In this document: positions 24,801 through 31,713 of the stretch, one piece after another
Layout of the letters: every line of letters starts with the position of its first letter
Numbering within the stretch: the stretch's first letter is position 1
Assembly: GCA_010692635.1 (NCBI GenBank)
Contig: JAAHGL010000057.1
Span: 1 to 38,102 of the forward strand
From: Symploca sp. SIO2C1
GTDB taxonomy: Bacteria > Cyanobacteriota > Cyanobacteriia > Cyanobacteriales > Coleofasciculaceae
Length of the DNA stretch: 38,102 nt
Reading direction: 5' to 3'
The notes under the pieces: generated by a model
The model's database searches: none
Told to the model about the DNA's origin: nothing
What the model saw: the letters and a program-made list of their open reading frames with translations, nothing else
Made by a program: the position numbers and the translations under genes

Positions 24801-25403
24801 GGGTTTGGCTACTCCTAGTAAGACAAAGTTTAGTTTTTGTAGGATTGGTTGGTTGATTTTTTCGGAGGTAGCTTTAATATAGCCAATAAAACTGTCTTGT
24901 AGTTCCCACTTAATTAAACTTTGAATTTCATCTAAAAAGATAATCAGTTTTTTGCCCTGAATATTGGGTAATATTTGGTCAGAGAGAAAACTAGTAAACC
25001 TCTTTGCTGCTGACTTATCAAGCTTGGCATACCAAGCTTGATCTAGGGCGGAGGTAAAATCAACTGCTGGGTTTTGCTCAAGGGTTTCATCTACTTGTTT
25101 ACAGATTTCTTCTAACAGGCTGTACCAGAGGGATTCATCAGAGGTGACTCTGCCTAGTTCCTGTAGGTTAATTTGTACACAAATCGAACCGCGATCGCTC
25201 AGACGTTTTGCTGTCCTAGCCATCAAGCTAGATTTTCCCATTTGCCGGGGAGCAAGTACTGAACAAACCCGATTACTTTCATGCTCGACTGCGGCAAATT
25301 GATACAGTTCTTTGTCTACTTTCCTCGATACATAAGTTTGGGCAGTTAGAGGGAGGGTCCCCCCTTGGGTTTGATAAGAGTAGTTTAGTTGATTGGTGTT
25401 CAT
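21897..25403 (-). CDS. AAA-like ATPase fused to a dynamin-like GTPase
   Basis: A 1168-residue protein with two NTPases. Residues 1-400 are the AAA-like module: Walker A APRQMGKSS 51-59, Walker B LIIFLDEI 153-160, WTEGQPFL near 254 and the winged-helix end LLISGLVTK...ANPIYQQIFNQDW to about 380. A linker (400-510) with coiled-coil helices leads to a dynamin-superfamily GTPase: G1 GLMGQGKST near 515-523, switch II DVPGLGDT near 694-701 and LNQVTGADD near 755 in the base-recognition position. About 350 residues of long helices follow, as in bacterial dynamin-like proteins. No membrane segment is evident. Membrane remodelling or membrane-linked defence is plausible for the dynamin half. It ends 36 bp from the convergent Rpn gene. 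Confidence 0.78.
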   Translation of the reverse strand: MNTNQLNYSYQTQGGTLPLTAQTYVSRKVDKELYQFAAVEHESNRVCSVLAPRQMGKSSLMARTAKRLSDRGSICVQINLQELGRVTSDESLWYSLLEEICKQVDETLEQNPAVDFTSALDQAWYAKLDKSAAKRFTSFLSDQILPNIQGKKLIIFLDEIQSLIKWELQDSFIGYIKATSEKINQPILQKLNFVLLGVAKPSEFVSSSEVALNVGQQLEIGYLTGDCQPLHQGLKRITSQPEVVIKIILDWTEGQPFLTQLICSLIAEQEKVNNNLNWSNQIQQLINEQIISNWRVQDRQSHLQEIENYFIRISEQEKSEKLAALNHYRTILQQGEIPWEEKDNSQWDLLISGLVTKQVTSTGSYLQVANPIYQQIFNQDWLLSVQTNLQQEADMYTNDDFTQAITTIEPQTTPYTTNPSTMTHTNRAETIANIIAKRRPLAQKIQTVEQKLDSLAHALLAIDQHRYYLQGQLQENQIRDRISTIDFSPLRFQITQQQAELQKLRYRFSRDTLNIGVVGLMGQGKSTLLQSISELTNEEIPALRGGACTAVRSTICHQPGTTYAEVTVHSEQSFLQEVITPYYQELGLGTPPTNLQDFSRHLPSFSGADATKRSMYEHLQRDYHQNLPQYQHLLLPGTPRQLPQIPKEGIHEYVSQRRNSLGELITFNHLAVRSVKIFCPFKNPEVGKIALVDVPGLGDTRLGDEELILETLGQEVDLVLFVRRPDPLRYGWEKRDTDLYQTAAEALPNLKNRSFMILNQVTGADDNHKACQEHQTTIQDKHIEVVQCQIADCADSQQANQVLNSVLDYLANNITILDQQQAIAYQNHLNQLQQAITTELDKASQAWITTLTPSDLNEQGKFLSHFNKLWTKITRGLEELLDDLDSAQTPEKEDVFQQQVEQVIQNCKHNTGIPTEEPIEQIIERRFEEGDWQTVYAKYLHEIRNHLTQHFHSMDTGLKQYVEEAKSLVTQVLVEQGNLENLTQARGPEFLSQMAQIIPENLARLKKAFHSLSNFEMSYKANFHYRIRPQLNNLNPDKTNLRLSPSPGNEARETKAQEILTYLGVLQEEAVFKCQHALEDLYCEPRQAAFAEVEEFVDQVLRAKAVKDEWQIFLFQEKAQIWPSEFGQNPQTNDYQKWQQLIEQAKAVNKLGAMIGKQEASSATTVLL

Positions 25404-25463
25404 GGGACATATGCAGCAATATATAAGTTATATTTTATTGGTAATTGGAAATGGGGAATAATG

Positions 25464-25499
25464 AACCACAAAGACACAAAGGACACAAAGGAAGAAAAA
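25464..25499. repeat. Dispersed AACCACAAAG-type repeat
   Basis: AACCACAAAGACACAAAGGA followed by a further CACAAAG unit. Related copies are at 17508-17537 and 17659-17690. This repeat is often seen between genes in cyanobacteria. It lies in the 115-bp gap between two minus-strand AAA-like genes. Confidence 0.65.
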
Positions 25500-25518
25500 G
25501 TGATTTTGATAGTATAGA

Positions 25519-26841
25519 TTATAAATTCTTTTGAAAATATCTTTGATATAGTTCACATCTAACTCTTTCTCCCTGCTGGTCTGATTTAATCAAGCCTACT
25601 TTTTCTAACTGAAACTTGGCAAAGATATCAGGACAGTCTTCTCCCTGCATAATTTTTTGTAAACATCCTGATAAATGCTCATCTTTTTGTAATAAATTTA
25701 AATAATTTAATAAATAATCACTAAAAAAACCATTTAGTTGAGCTGCTTGTTGCTCTAGCTCTACTAGACTTCTACCTTCCTTACTAATTTGATAAAAGGC
25801 TCTGTGAATTAAAGTCGGATGACCTCCAATCAGCCTCATTAAACTATTAACTTCAGCTTCACTCCAACTCAAGCCATAAATTTTTGCTAAAGCTAAAATA
25901 GCTTCTGGACTAAATTCCTGTAACTCTACTGCCATACCGACATTTTGCATGGGTGAACCCTTGAGCTTATGATCCGGATAAGGTTCGGTGGAGTAAGCAA
26001 TTACAATGCTTGGCCAAACAATTGGTGCTTTACTCACTACCTTCATCTTTCTCTCATTCCAAGAGCGTAGTACTAACAGAAAGTCCGTTTGGGTAGTTTG
26101 TCCTAAAATCTTGTCAATGCCATCGATTAACAGGGTTTTGGGTTGTTTAATTTTTTTAAAGATATGCTCCTGTAAATAATCTGTACAATTTTTACCAGGG
26201 GCTCTTGGCTTTTTCCAAAAGCTTTGCAGACTAGGAGGATTCAATCCAGGAAGAGCTTGCTTGAAAGCTTGGGTAATTTCTTCGGTGAATCGATAGAACA
26301 GTCGATCTAAATCAGTGAATAATTCACTATAAAAGCCATCACTACTTAAATCCACATAACCGACTATCTGTTTTTGCTCTTGCTCTAAGAAATTCCCTAG
26401 TCTAGCTAGTAAGGAAGATTTGCCCATTCCTTGAGCTGCTTTAATCCGAATAAAGGGTAAAGAGTCACTATCTTGACCGACACTTAAAGCTTCTTTGCAA
26501 ATATTATCGGTTTCCCTTGGGATATAGAGGGGACTATCAAGGGGAATAATTCCGGTCATTAGGGAGCCTTGATAAGTATAACTTTTCAATGTAATAGTAC
26601 TGGCAACATTTCCTTTCCCATGACTTTGTACATCAATTAGTCCTAGTTCCTGAAACTTCTTTAAGCGACGTTCAGCGGTAGCACTAGGAATTTGACAGTG
26701 GGTTTTGTCACTCAAAAGTTTAGCGAAAGCCTTTTGACTCATGTCAGCTTGCCAACCTCTAGTAACTAAGAAATCAGCTAATATGTAAAATTGTTTATTT
26801 TGTTCTTCATTTAATTGATTCAAACATTCAGTGAAGTTCAT
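25519..26841 (-). CDS. Winged-helix AAA-like ATPase
   Basis: A 440-residue protein. The first ~90 residues look like a winged helix-turn-helix (QKAFAKLL, then ATAERRLKKFQELGLIDVQS near 54-73). The rest is a divergent AAA-like ATPase: Walker A AQGMGKSSL at about 136-144, a Walker B-like TLLIDGIDKI near 240, a GGHPTLIHRAFYQI segment matching GGNAYLVRVALYHI of the gene at 30207, and a short winged-helix end. I use the ATG at 26841; the frame also has a TTG one codon upstream. It may be a DNA-binding regulator or sensor of the island, and it is the clearest relative of the 30207 protein although the N-terminal HTH types differ. Function is not established. Confidence 0.7.
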   Translation of the reverse strand: MNFTECLNQLNEEQNKQFYILADFLVTRGWQADMSQKAFAKLLSDKTHCQIPSATAERRLKKFQELGLIDVQSHGKGNVASTITLKSYTYQGSLMTGIIPLDSPLYIPRETDNICKEALSVGQDSDSLPFIRIKAAQGMGKSSLLARLGNFLEQEQKQIVGYVDLSSDGFYSELFTDLDRLFYRFTEEITQAFKQALPGLNPPSLQSFWKKPRAPGKNCTDYLQEHIFKKIKQPKTLLIDGIDKILGQTTQTDFLLVLRSWNERKMKVVSKAPIVWPSIVIAYSTEPYPDHKLKGSPMQNVGMAVELQEFSPEAILALAKIYGLSWSEAEVNSLMRLIGGHPTLIHRAFYQISKEGRSLVELEQQAAQLNGFFSDYLLNYLNLLQKDEHLSGCLQKIMQGEDCPDIFAKFQLEKVGLIKSDQQGERVRCELYQRYFQKNL

Positions 26842-26950
26842 CAAATATAATTCCTGCTATTGATCGGTTGCTCGTATACCCTTTACTATTTCATCTGGGA
26901 TTTAGCAACGTCAATAGAGTTAATGCTTCAAGTTGAATGCTTGATAGCTC

Positions 26951-27061
26951 ATTACAGCGGTTCCCGCTGCAATGAGGTACACCTGAATCAGTTGTCAAAA
27001 TTGGATAGATTTCTTCCTCGTCGTTTTTACTGTACCTCGTAACAGCGGGAACCGCTGTAAT
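26951..27061. mobile_element. MITE family 3, with 31-bp inverted ends
   Basis: ATTACAGCGGTTCCCGCTG starts the left end at 26951, and its exact complement closes the right end at 27061. The similarity runs on for 31 bp in all (26951-26981 against 27031-27061), with three or four mismatches. The centre is only 49 bp. The ends themselves contain an AGCGG/CCGCT palindrome. No coding capacity; only one copy in the window. Confidence 0.65.
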
Positions 27062-27156
27062 ACCTCAGTTTTTTTAATTAATGCCTCATTAAGCATCGTT
27101 TAAGTAGGGTTTGCCTCATCGAGTCGATTGATTCGGGTTTTGAAGTAATGTAGGTT

Positions 27157-27234
27157 GTAGGTTGGGTGGAACGAAGTGAAACCCAACACAATGTACTCCG
27201 GCGTTGGGTTGCGCTATCGCTTCACCCAACCTAC
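27157..27234. repeat. Dispersed palindromic repeat (GTAGGTTGGGTG type)
   Basis: GTAGGTTGGGTG at 27157-27168 has its exact complement at 27223-27234, with inner partial palindromes (AACCCAAC / GTTGGGTT). I recognise this as a widespread intergenic element in cyanobacteria and other bacteria. It lies downstream of the small gene at 27287-27544, where it could affect transcript ends. Confidence 0.7.
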
Positions 27235-27286
27235 CTATTCCCTCATTTTAGGTGTAAGGACTCCGAACGGGCTCTTGACCAGCTAG

Positions 27287-27544
27287 CTAACTCGGCCCGG
27301 ACTTAGCATAGATTACAGTTGTCACCTCGCACACTTGGGTGAACCCGCCGAATTGACCTGACACGTCCGCGAGAACCCAACTGATCAAAGTGGAGCTGAG
27401 AGCTTCCTGGGCGTTTTTGATCGCTTCAGCGAGGGAAGCCGCTTGAAGCTCGACCAGCACCGCAGGAAGAGCTTCCTGCGTCACATTAAGTTGAGATGCG
27501 GACCCCTGAAATTTCAACTTGTCTTCCTTTACATCTGTTGCCAT
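27287..27544 (-). CDS. Small protein of unknown function, 85 residues
   Basis: The ATG at 27544 has an excellent ribosome binding site, AAGGAG, six bases upstream. The frame's earlier ATG at 27550 is next to that site and is unlikely to be used. The protein starts MATDVKEDKLKFQG and has a central Ala/Glu-rich helix (LVELQAASLAEAIKNAQEAL) and a Gly-containing C-terminal part, SGQFGGF, with a single Cys. There is no signal peptide or membrane segment. The gene is visibly richer in G+C than its surroundings, which may indicate a different origin or strong expression. It follows the TPR gene by about 42 bp on the same strand and may be co-transcribed. I do not recognise the family. Confidence 0.65.
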   Translation of the reverse strand: MATDVKEDKLKFQGSASQLNVTQEALPAVLVELQAASLAEAIKNAQEALSSTLISWVLADVSGQFGGFTQVCEVTTVIYAKSGPS

Positions 27545-27586
27545 GTTCATCTCCTTGCAACGTTTTGTGGACTACAATATGCCTTG

Positions 27587-29107
27587 TCAGAAGAATTTCA
27601 CTCTAACTAAAGCTAACTTAACCTTCCCATTAGTAGGATGAAGCAACTGCTGATTGAGGGCGCTTTGGTAAGCCAGCTTAGCACCAACGACATCCCCCAA
27701 AGCTTCCAATGCTTTCCCTTGCCAGTAATGAGCAGTTGCGGGATTAAATTCCCTGAGTTCTGGTGCTTGTTGAGCCGCCTCTTTCCACCAGTGCCGACTA
27801 CTAGTATTATCTCCCAGTGCCTGATAATTTTCTCCCAGCCACATAGCCGCAGGCACCGATGATAGGTAACCACCTTGGGATGGTAATCTTTGCCACCCTT
27901 GTTCTAAGGCTACCAGTGCCTCCTGGTGTCTCCCTGCTAAAGCCAGCACTCGCCCATGGTGGAACCAAGCATCAGCCAGCTGAGGCTGAAGTTGTGGTCC
28001 CTTGGCAGAGATATTACACCCCCGCTCTATATCCTGGAAATGTTCTACTAATATTTGCCCTGCTGTGACCCAAACATTCCAACATTCGGGAAAGTGCTGT
28101 AGCATATCTTCAAGTAGGGGTTCTAAATGACTCAGTCTCCCAGCGTCTGGGAAAATCTTGCACAGTGCCAGATAGATATCGGCATGGTTATGGTAAATTG
28201 TATAAGCCTTAAGAATTGCTTCTGCTGCAGCCTTAGCATTACCAGTCTGGAAGAGGCATTGAGCGTAGTGATACCAGCTTCTGGAGTTATCAGGATGTAA
28301 CCGTGCAAACCGCTGCATCACAGCTACACCTCTTGCCCACTCCCCTCGAACTAGGTAATATAAGGCCAGACTGTGATAGGCATCGGCATTGTCAGGAGCT
28401 AGTTCCAGGGCAGTTTGAATCAGCTGTTTAGTCTGGCGACCCTTTTCACCGTAAACTAACCTTTGATAGCAGCGATGATCCGCCATCAATTTGAGACTTA
28501 AGAAATCATTGGGAGCTAGGTTTAGTGCTTGTTTCAGTCGCTGTAACCCTTCCCTAAATTTCCCTACTGCCAACAGAGGGTAATAACTGCTGCGCAAAGC
28601 AACGGCGTCATTTGGGTTTATTGCCAAGACTTTATCAAAAGCTCCTAGGGCTCCAAGAGGAGACTCTTTCTCCAGGTGAACTTGCCCTAAGGCATGCCAA
28701 TGAGTGGCATTCTTGGGTTCCAAGGATGAAGCTGACTCAAGTTTCTTTACTGCTATTTGATGGCGACGACGACAAGCTTCAATCCAGCCAGTCACCTGGC
28801 GCAGAGTTGCGATATTGGGGGACAAAGGTAGAGCACTAAGATAAATTTCTATTGCTTCAGATTCCCTACCTAACTGGTGCAAGATGTTCGCCAGTTGCAA
28901 CCGCGCTTCTAGCAATTGGGGCTGCCACTCTAGCACTCGACGATATTCTTCGATCGCTTGCTGCCAGCGACCTCTAGTATATAGTAGTTGTGCCAGTTCT
29001 AAACGTTTCTGACACCACTGGGGATGTTGGTGTAGGTACTGGCTCAATTTTTTGAGCTGGATATCTTGTTGGGTTGCTTTATTGTCTAAGACTAGGTGTG
29101 CATTCAT
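27587..29107 (-). CDS. Large TPR-repeat protein
   Basis: A 506-residue protein made almost entirely of tetratricopeptide repeats, about ten or more, for example AIEEYRRVLEWQPQLLEARL near 55-74, ALGAFDKVLAINPNDAVALR near 153-172 and the final ALGDVVGAKLAYQSAL near 473-488. No enzymatic domain, signal peptide or membrane segment is visible. Such proteins act as scaffolds for protein complexes. The 85-residue gene follows it on the same strand, so that small protein may be its client. No start-site signal is obvious at the ATG, 29107. Function is unknown beyond protein-protein contact. Confidence 0.8.
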   Translation of the reverse strand: MNAHLVLDNKATQQDIQLKKLSQYLHQHPQWCQKRLELAQLLYTRGRWQQAIEEYRRVLEWQPQLLEARLQLANILHQLGRESEAIEIYLSALPLSPNIATLRQVTGWIEACRRRHQIAVKKLESASSLEPKNATHWHALGQVHLEKESPLGALGAFDKVLAINPNDAVALRSSYYPLLAVGKFREGLQRLKQALNLAPNDFLSLKLMADHRCYQRLVYGEKGRQTKQLIQTALELAPDNADAYHSLALYYLVRGEWARGVAVMQRFARLHPDNSRSWYHYAQCLFQTGNAKAAAEAILKAYTIYHNHADIYLALCKIFPDAGRLSHLEPLLEDMLQHFPECWNVWVTAGQILVEHFQDIERGCNISAKGPQLQPQLADAWFHHGRVLALAGRHQEALVALEQGWQRLPSQGGYLSSVPAAMWLGENYQALGDNTSSRHWWKEAAQQAPELREFNPATAHYWQGKALEALGDVVGAKLAYQSALNQQLLHPTNGKVKLALVRVKFF

Positions 29108-29749
29108 CTGTTGTTTATTACCCTCCTTGTCCCTCTATCTACGCTTCATTTATCTGTATCAAACAGCTAAGCTGCTGTGCATTAAACTGTATACTTGGTA
29201 AAACCAAATAAAAAATATATTCCAATCCCCTTTTGCCTGCATGCTTTGAACTTGATCCCTGATGAAAAGCTCTGCAAAGAGATAATGGAAAGAAGAATAT
29301 TCTTCCTCCCTCGTAAGTATTTGCTCTGAGTTATCCTTCCCTAAAAACTACATGAGCATAACTTCTGTCTAGCATCAATCATCAATGGGGCAACGTAGGT
29401 AAATCCGCAACTTAGATCACTCTTGATGTTGGAAATGGTAGAAGCAACGGCTTCACGCTCTACTCAGTAGCAATCTGCTATGGATCTCAACTGCATCTAA
29501 CTGAAGGACATGGAAAAGGGCAAAGGAAAGCGGCGAAAGAGCAGGAATAAATTACTCTTTCTCCCTTGCCCGTTAAGTTCGTAATTGAACAACTAAATCA
29601 AGTGTGACCGTTAATACAAATTTCCACAACCTAAGTTTAGGAAGTTAAGTTCCTAAGTTAAAGATTTTGAGTGCTCAACTTACCAAATCCTTTGCTCGTA
29701 TCGGTTTGAGTTACGTTGAATTTTCAAATAGCTTCTACCACTGGTTTCC

Positions 29750-29864
29750 TTAACTTAGGAAAACTTGCTTAACTTAGGAAAAGCTACTTAACTTAGGAAA
29801 AGTACTTGCTTAACTTAGGAAAACTTGCTTAACTTAGGAAAAGCTCTTGCTTAACTTAGGAAAA
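29750..29864 (+). repeat. Array of six TTAACTTAGGAAAA motifs with 19/22-bp period
   Basis: The 14-mer TTAACTTAGGAAAA occurs exactly at 29750, 29769, 29788, 29810, 29829 and 29851, with periods of 19, 19, 22, 19 and 22 bp. The 5-8 bp between copies are variants of CTTGC. A reverse-oriented 12-bp copy is at 29650-29661. The interval is too short for a CRISPR spacer. The array is 343 bp upstream of the HTH/AAA gene and could be a set of binding sites for a cooperative DNA-binding protein, or a degenerate satellite. Confidence 0.85.
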
Positions 29865-29959
29865 TTTTCTATTAAACCTTTTCACTGTCGCACAGGGACT
29901 TACCCTTTACCCCTCTCGATAAACAAGGCACGAGGCAGGAGGCAGGAGGCGAGGTGTGA

Positions 29960-30120
29960 GGTGAAAAAAGGTGTGGGAGAACTTTTTTGAGTAATGAGTA
30001 ATGAGTAATGAGTAATGAGGGTCGAAACATTTGTCAAATCCTCTTCCCTTGGAGCCCTCTGCCTTCTGCCCTGGAGCCTTCTACCTTATTTATTGAATGC
30101 CACTGTAAATTTCGTTCACC
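29960..30120. mobile_element. MITE family 2, copy B
   Basis: The left end GGTGAAAAAAGGTGTGGGAG (29960-29979) resembles the left end of the copy at 3326. The right end AAATTTCGTTCACC (30107-30120) is identical to that copy's right end. The interior is different: here it holds four TGAGTAA heptamers (29988-30015) and a CCTTCTGCC-type tract in place of the 9-mer repeats of copy A. Confidence 0.5.
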
Positions 30121-30206
30121 CGGAGGCGAGGGAGGAAGTAGGAGATAGAAGCTCGCGCTGTACCCTTAAGTTAGTCTCTGGAGATATGATGTAAGACTAT
30201 TGGACT

Positions 30207-31553
30207 ATGAGACAGATGAATCGATCAAAACCTAGACGCAAGCGAGGCGTTGTCTTGACATCTGAAGGATTAGCTAAATTCCAAGAGGCGAAATCTGAGG
30301 CAGAATTTGAGGAAAACTCCGGTAACCGCTACACCCTTGAAGCCTTAAGCAATCGCACCGGTTTAGCTATAGATACCTTGATGAAGGTATTTCACTCTAA
30401 AGTTAAGGTTGATAAGCAAACCCTCCGCTGCTGCTTTAGGACTTTCAATCTTGATCTCAAGAAGAGTGATTATTACTATCCAGAACCTGAGATTGAGGAA
30501 ATTGAAGAGTCAGATCCCACAAAACTCTCACTAAAACAAAAGCCGGAATTCCCTGAGGGTCAAGTGCCTCTAGATTCAATCTTTTATGTAGAGCAACCTT
30601 GGATTGAATCTGAGTGTTGTAGGGCAATTTTGCAACCGGGAGCCTTACTGCGAATTAAAGCTCCAAGAAGGATGGGAAAAACCTCATTGATGGCGAGGGT
30701 TCTCCATCAAGCAACTAAGCTAGGCTATCGAACTGTGCCTTTGAGCTTCCAGCTAGCGGAAAGAGGTGTTTTCCAAGACTTGGATAAATTCTTACAGTGG
30801 TTTTGTGCTAGTGTTGGCTTGGGATTACAACTACCTAATCGGGTAGGAGACTATTGGGATGATCTGTTTGGCAACAAGATTAGCTGCAAGATGTACTTTG
30901 AGAGCTATTTATTAGCTCAAACAGAACAGCCTTTAGTACTGGGTTTAGACGATGTAGATAGACTGTTTCAATATCCCGAACTCGCTGACGAATTTTTTGG
31001 ACTGTTGCGAACCTGGCATGAAGAGGCAAAAAATCGGGATATTTGGAAAAGACTCCGGTTAGTAGTGCTGCACTCGACAGAAGTTTATATTCCACTGAGT
31101 GTTAATAAATCCCCGTTTAATGTAGGGATACCGATTGAGATATCACCATTTACCAGTGAGCAGGTGCTGGATTTAGCTAGACGGCATGGATTAGATTGGT
31201 TAGAGGAACAGGCAGAGCAACTGATGGTTCTAGTGGGAGGGAATGCCTACTTAGTTAGGGTCGCACTCTATCATATTTGGCGTCAGGAAGTCACTTTAGA
31301 GCAACTATTGCACAAATCCTTTACTTCAGCCAGGGAAATTTACGGCGAACATCTACGACAACAATCATTACACCTAAAACAGTATCCGGAGCTAGTCAAA
31401 GCTTTTGAGAAAGTCATAACTACATTGAAACCAGTAGAGTTAGATTTAGTGCAGGCATTCAAGTTGCAAAGTATGGGGTTAGTGCATCTGCAAGGTAATC
31501 ATGCAACCCCCAGCTGCCAACTGTACGCTCAGTATTTTCGGAATTACGCCTGA
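30207..31553 (+). CDS. HTH-AAA-like ATPase (STAND-type)
   Basis: A 448-residue protein. The N-terminal ~95 residues begin with a basic stretch, KRGVVLTSEGLAKFQEAKSE (13-32), and contain a helix-turn-helix-like segment, YTLEALSNRTGLAIDTLMKV, near 42-61. This domain is common at the front of cyanobacterial STAND and WD40 signalling proteins. An AAA-like ATPase follows: Walker A APRRMGKTSL near 152-161, Walker B-like LVLGLDDVDRL near 243-253 and GGNAYLVRVALYHI near 347-360. The C-terminus is a short winged helix with no repeat domain, so the sensor must be elsewhere. A second in-frame ATG lies three codons downstream. The repeat array at 29750-29864 lies upstream and is a candidate target for its HTH. 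Confidence 0.72.
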   Translation: MRQMNRSKPRRKRGVVLTSEGLAKFQEAKSEAEFEENSGNRYTLEALSNRTGLAIDTLMKVFHSKVKVDKQTLRCCFRTFNLDLKKSDYYYPEPEIEEIEESDPTKLSLKQKPEFPEGQVPLDSIFYVEQPWIESECCRAILQPGALLRIKAPRRMGKTSLMARVLHQATKLGYRTVPLSFQLAERGVFQDLDKFLQWFCASVGLGLQLPNRVGDYWDDLFGNKISCKMYFESYLLAQTEQPLVLGLDDVDRLFQYPELADEFFGLLRTWHEEAKNRDIWKRLRLVVLHSTEVYIPLSVNKSPFNVGIPIEISPFTSEQVLDLARRHGLDWLEEQAEQLMVLVGGNAYLVRVALYHIWRQEVTLEQLLHKSFTSAREIYGEHLRQQSLHLKQYPELVKAFEKVITTLKPVELDLVQAFKLQSMGLVHLQGNHATPSCQLYAQYFRNYA

Positions 31554-31659
31554 TGTCAATTAGATGCTCGAAGCACGCAATTTGGTTAAATCCCCTGAAC
31601 CACAGTATTCTCGTTGCTTTGGAGAATAGATTTACACTCAATCGGATGCACCCAAAATC

Positions 31660-31694
31660 TAATATCTAATACCTAACACCTAACACCTAACACC
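31660..31694 (+). repeat. Heptamer tandem repeat before the receiver-PAS-AAA gene
   Basis: Five units: TAATATC, TAATACC, then TAACACC three times. It ends 19 bp before the start codon at 31714, so it sits in the leader or promoter of that gene. The same unit reappears in degenerate form near 37955-37975. Confidence 0.75.
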
Positions 31695-31713
31695 TAGTAT
31701 CAGAGAATAAAAT

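Larger units (their letters stand above)
26842..27286. other. Spacer with two inverted-repeat elements
   Basis: A 445-bp region without a credible gene. It contains a MITE-like element (26951-27061) and a dispersed palindrome (27157-27234), both listed separately. The open frame at 26860-27042 runs through the MITE and is not called. Confidence 0.6.
29108..30206. other. Long repeat-rich divergent spacer
   Basis: About 1.1 kb between the TPR gene (leftward) and the HTH/AAA gene (rightward). No gene is supported. It holds one inverted and six direct copies of a TTAACTTAGGAA motif, a MITE family 2 copy at 29960-30120 and heptamer tandem repeats (TGAGTAA, GAGGCAG). The first 500 bp (29108-29620) show no structure I recognise. 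Confidence 0.6.

Noticed and set aside
27613-27873. Separate small gene on the minus strand inside the TPR gene
   Set aside because: Shadow frame of the TPR repeats.
29750-29864. CRISPR array
   Set aside because: The repeated unit is 14 bp and the links between copies are only 5-8 bp of similar sequence, so there are no spacers; no cas gene is present.
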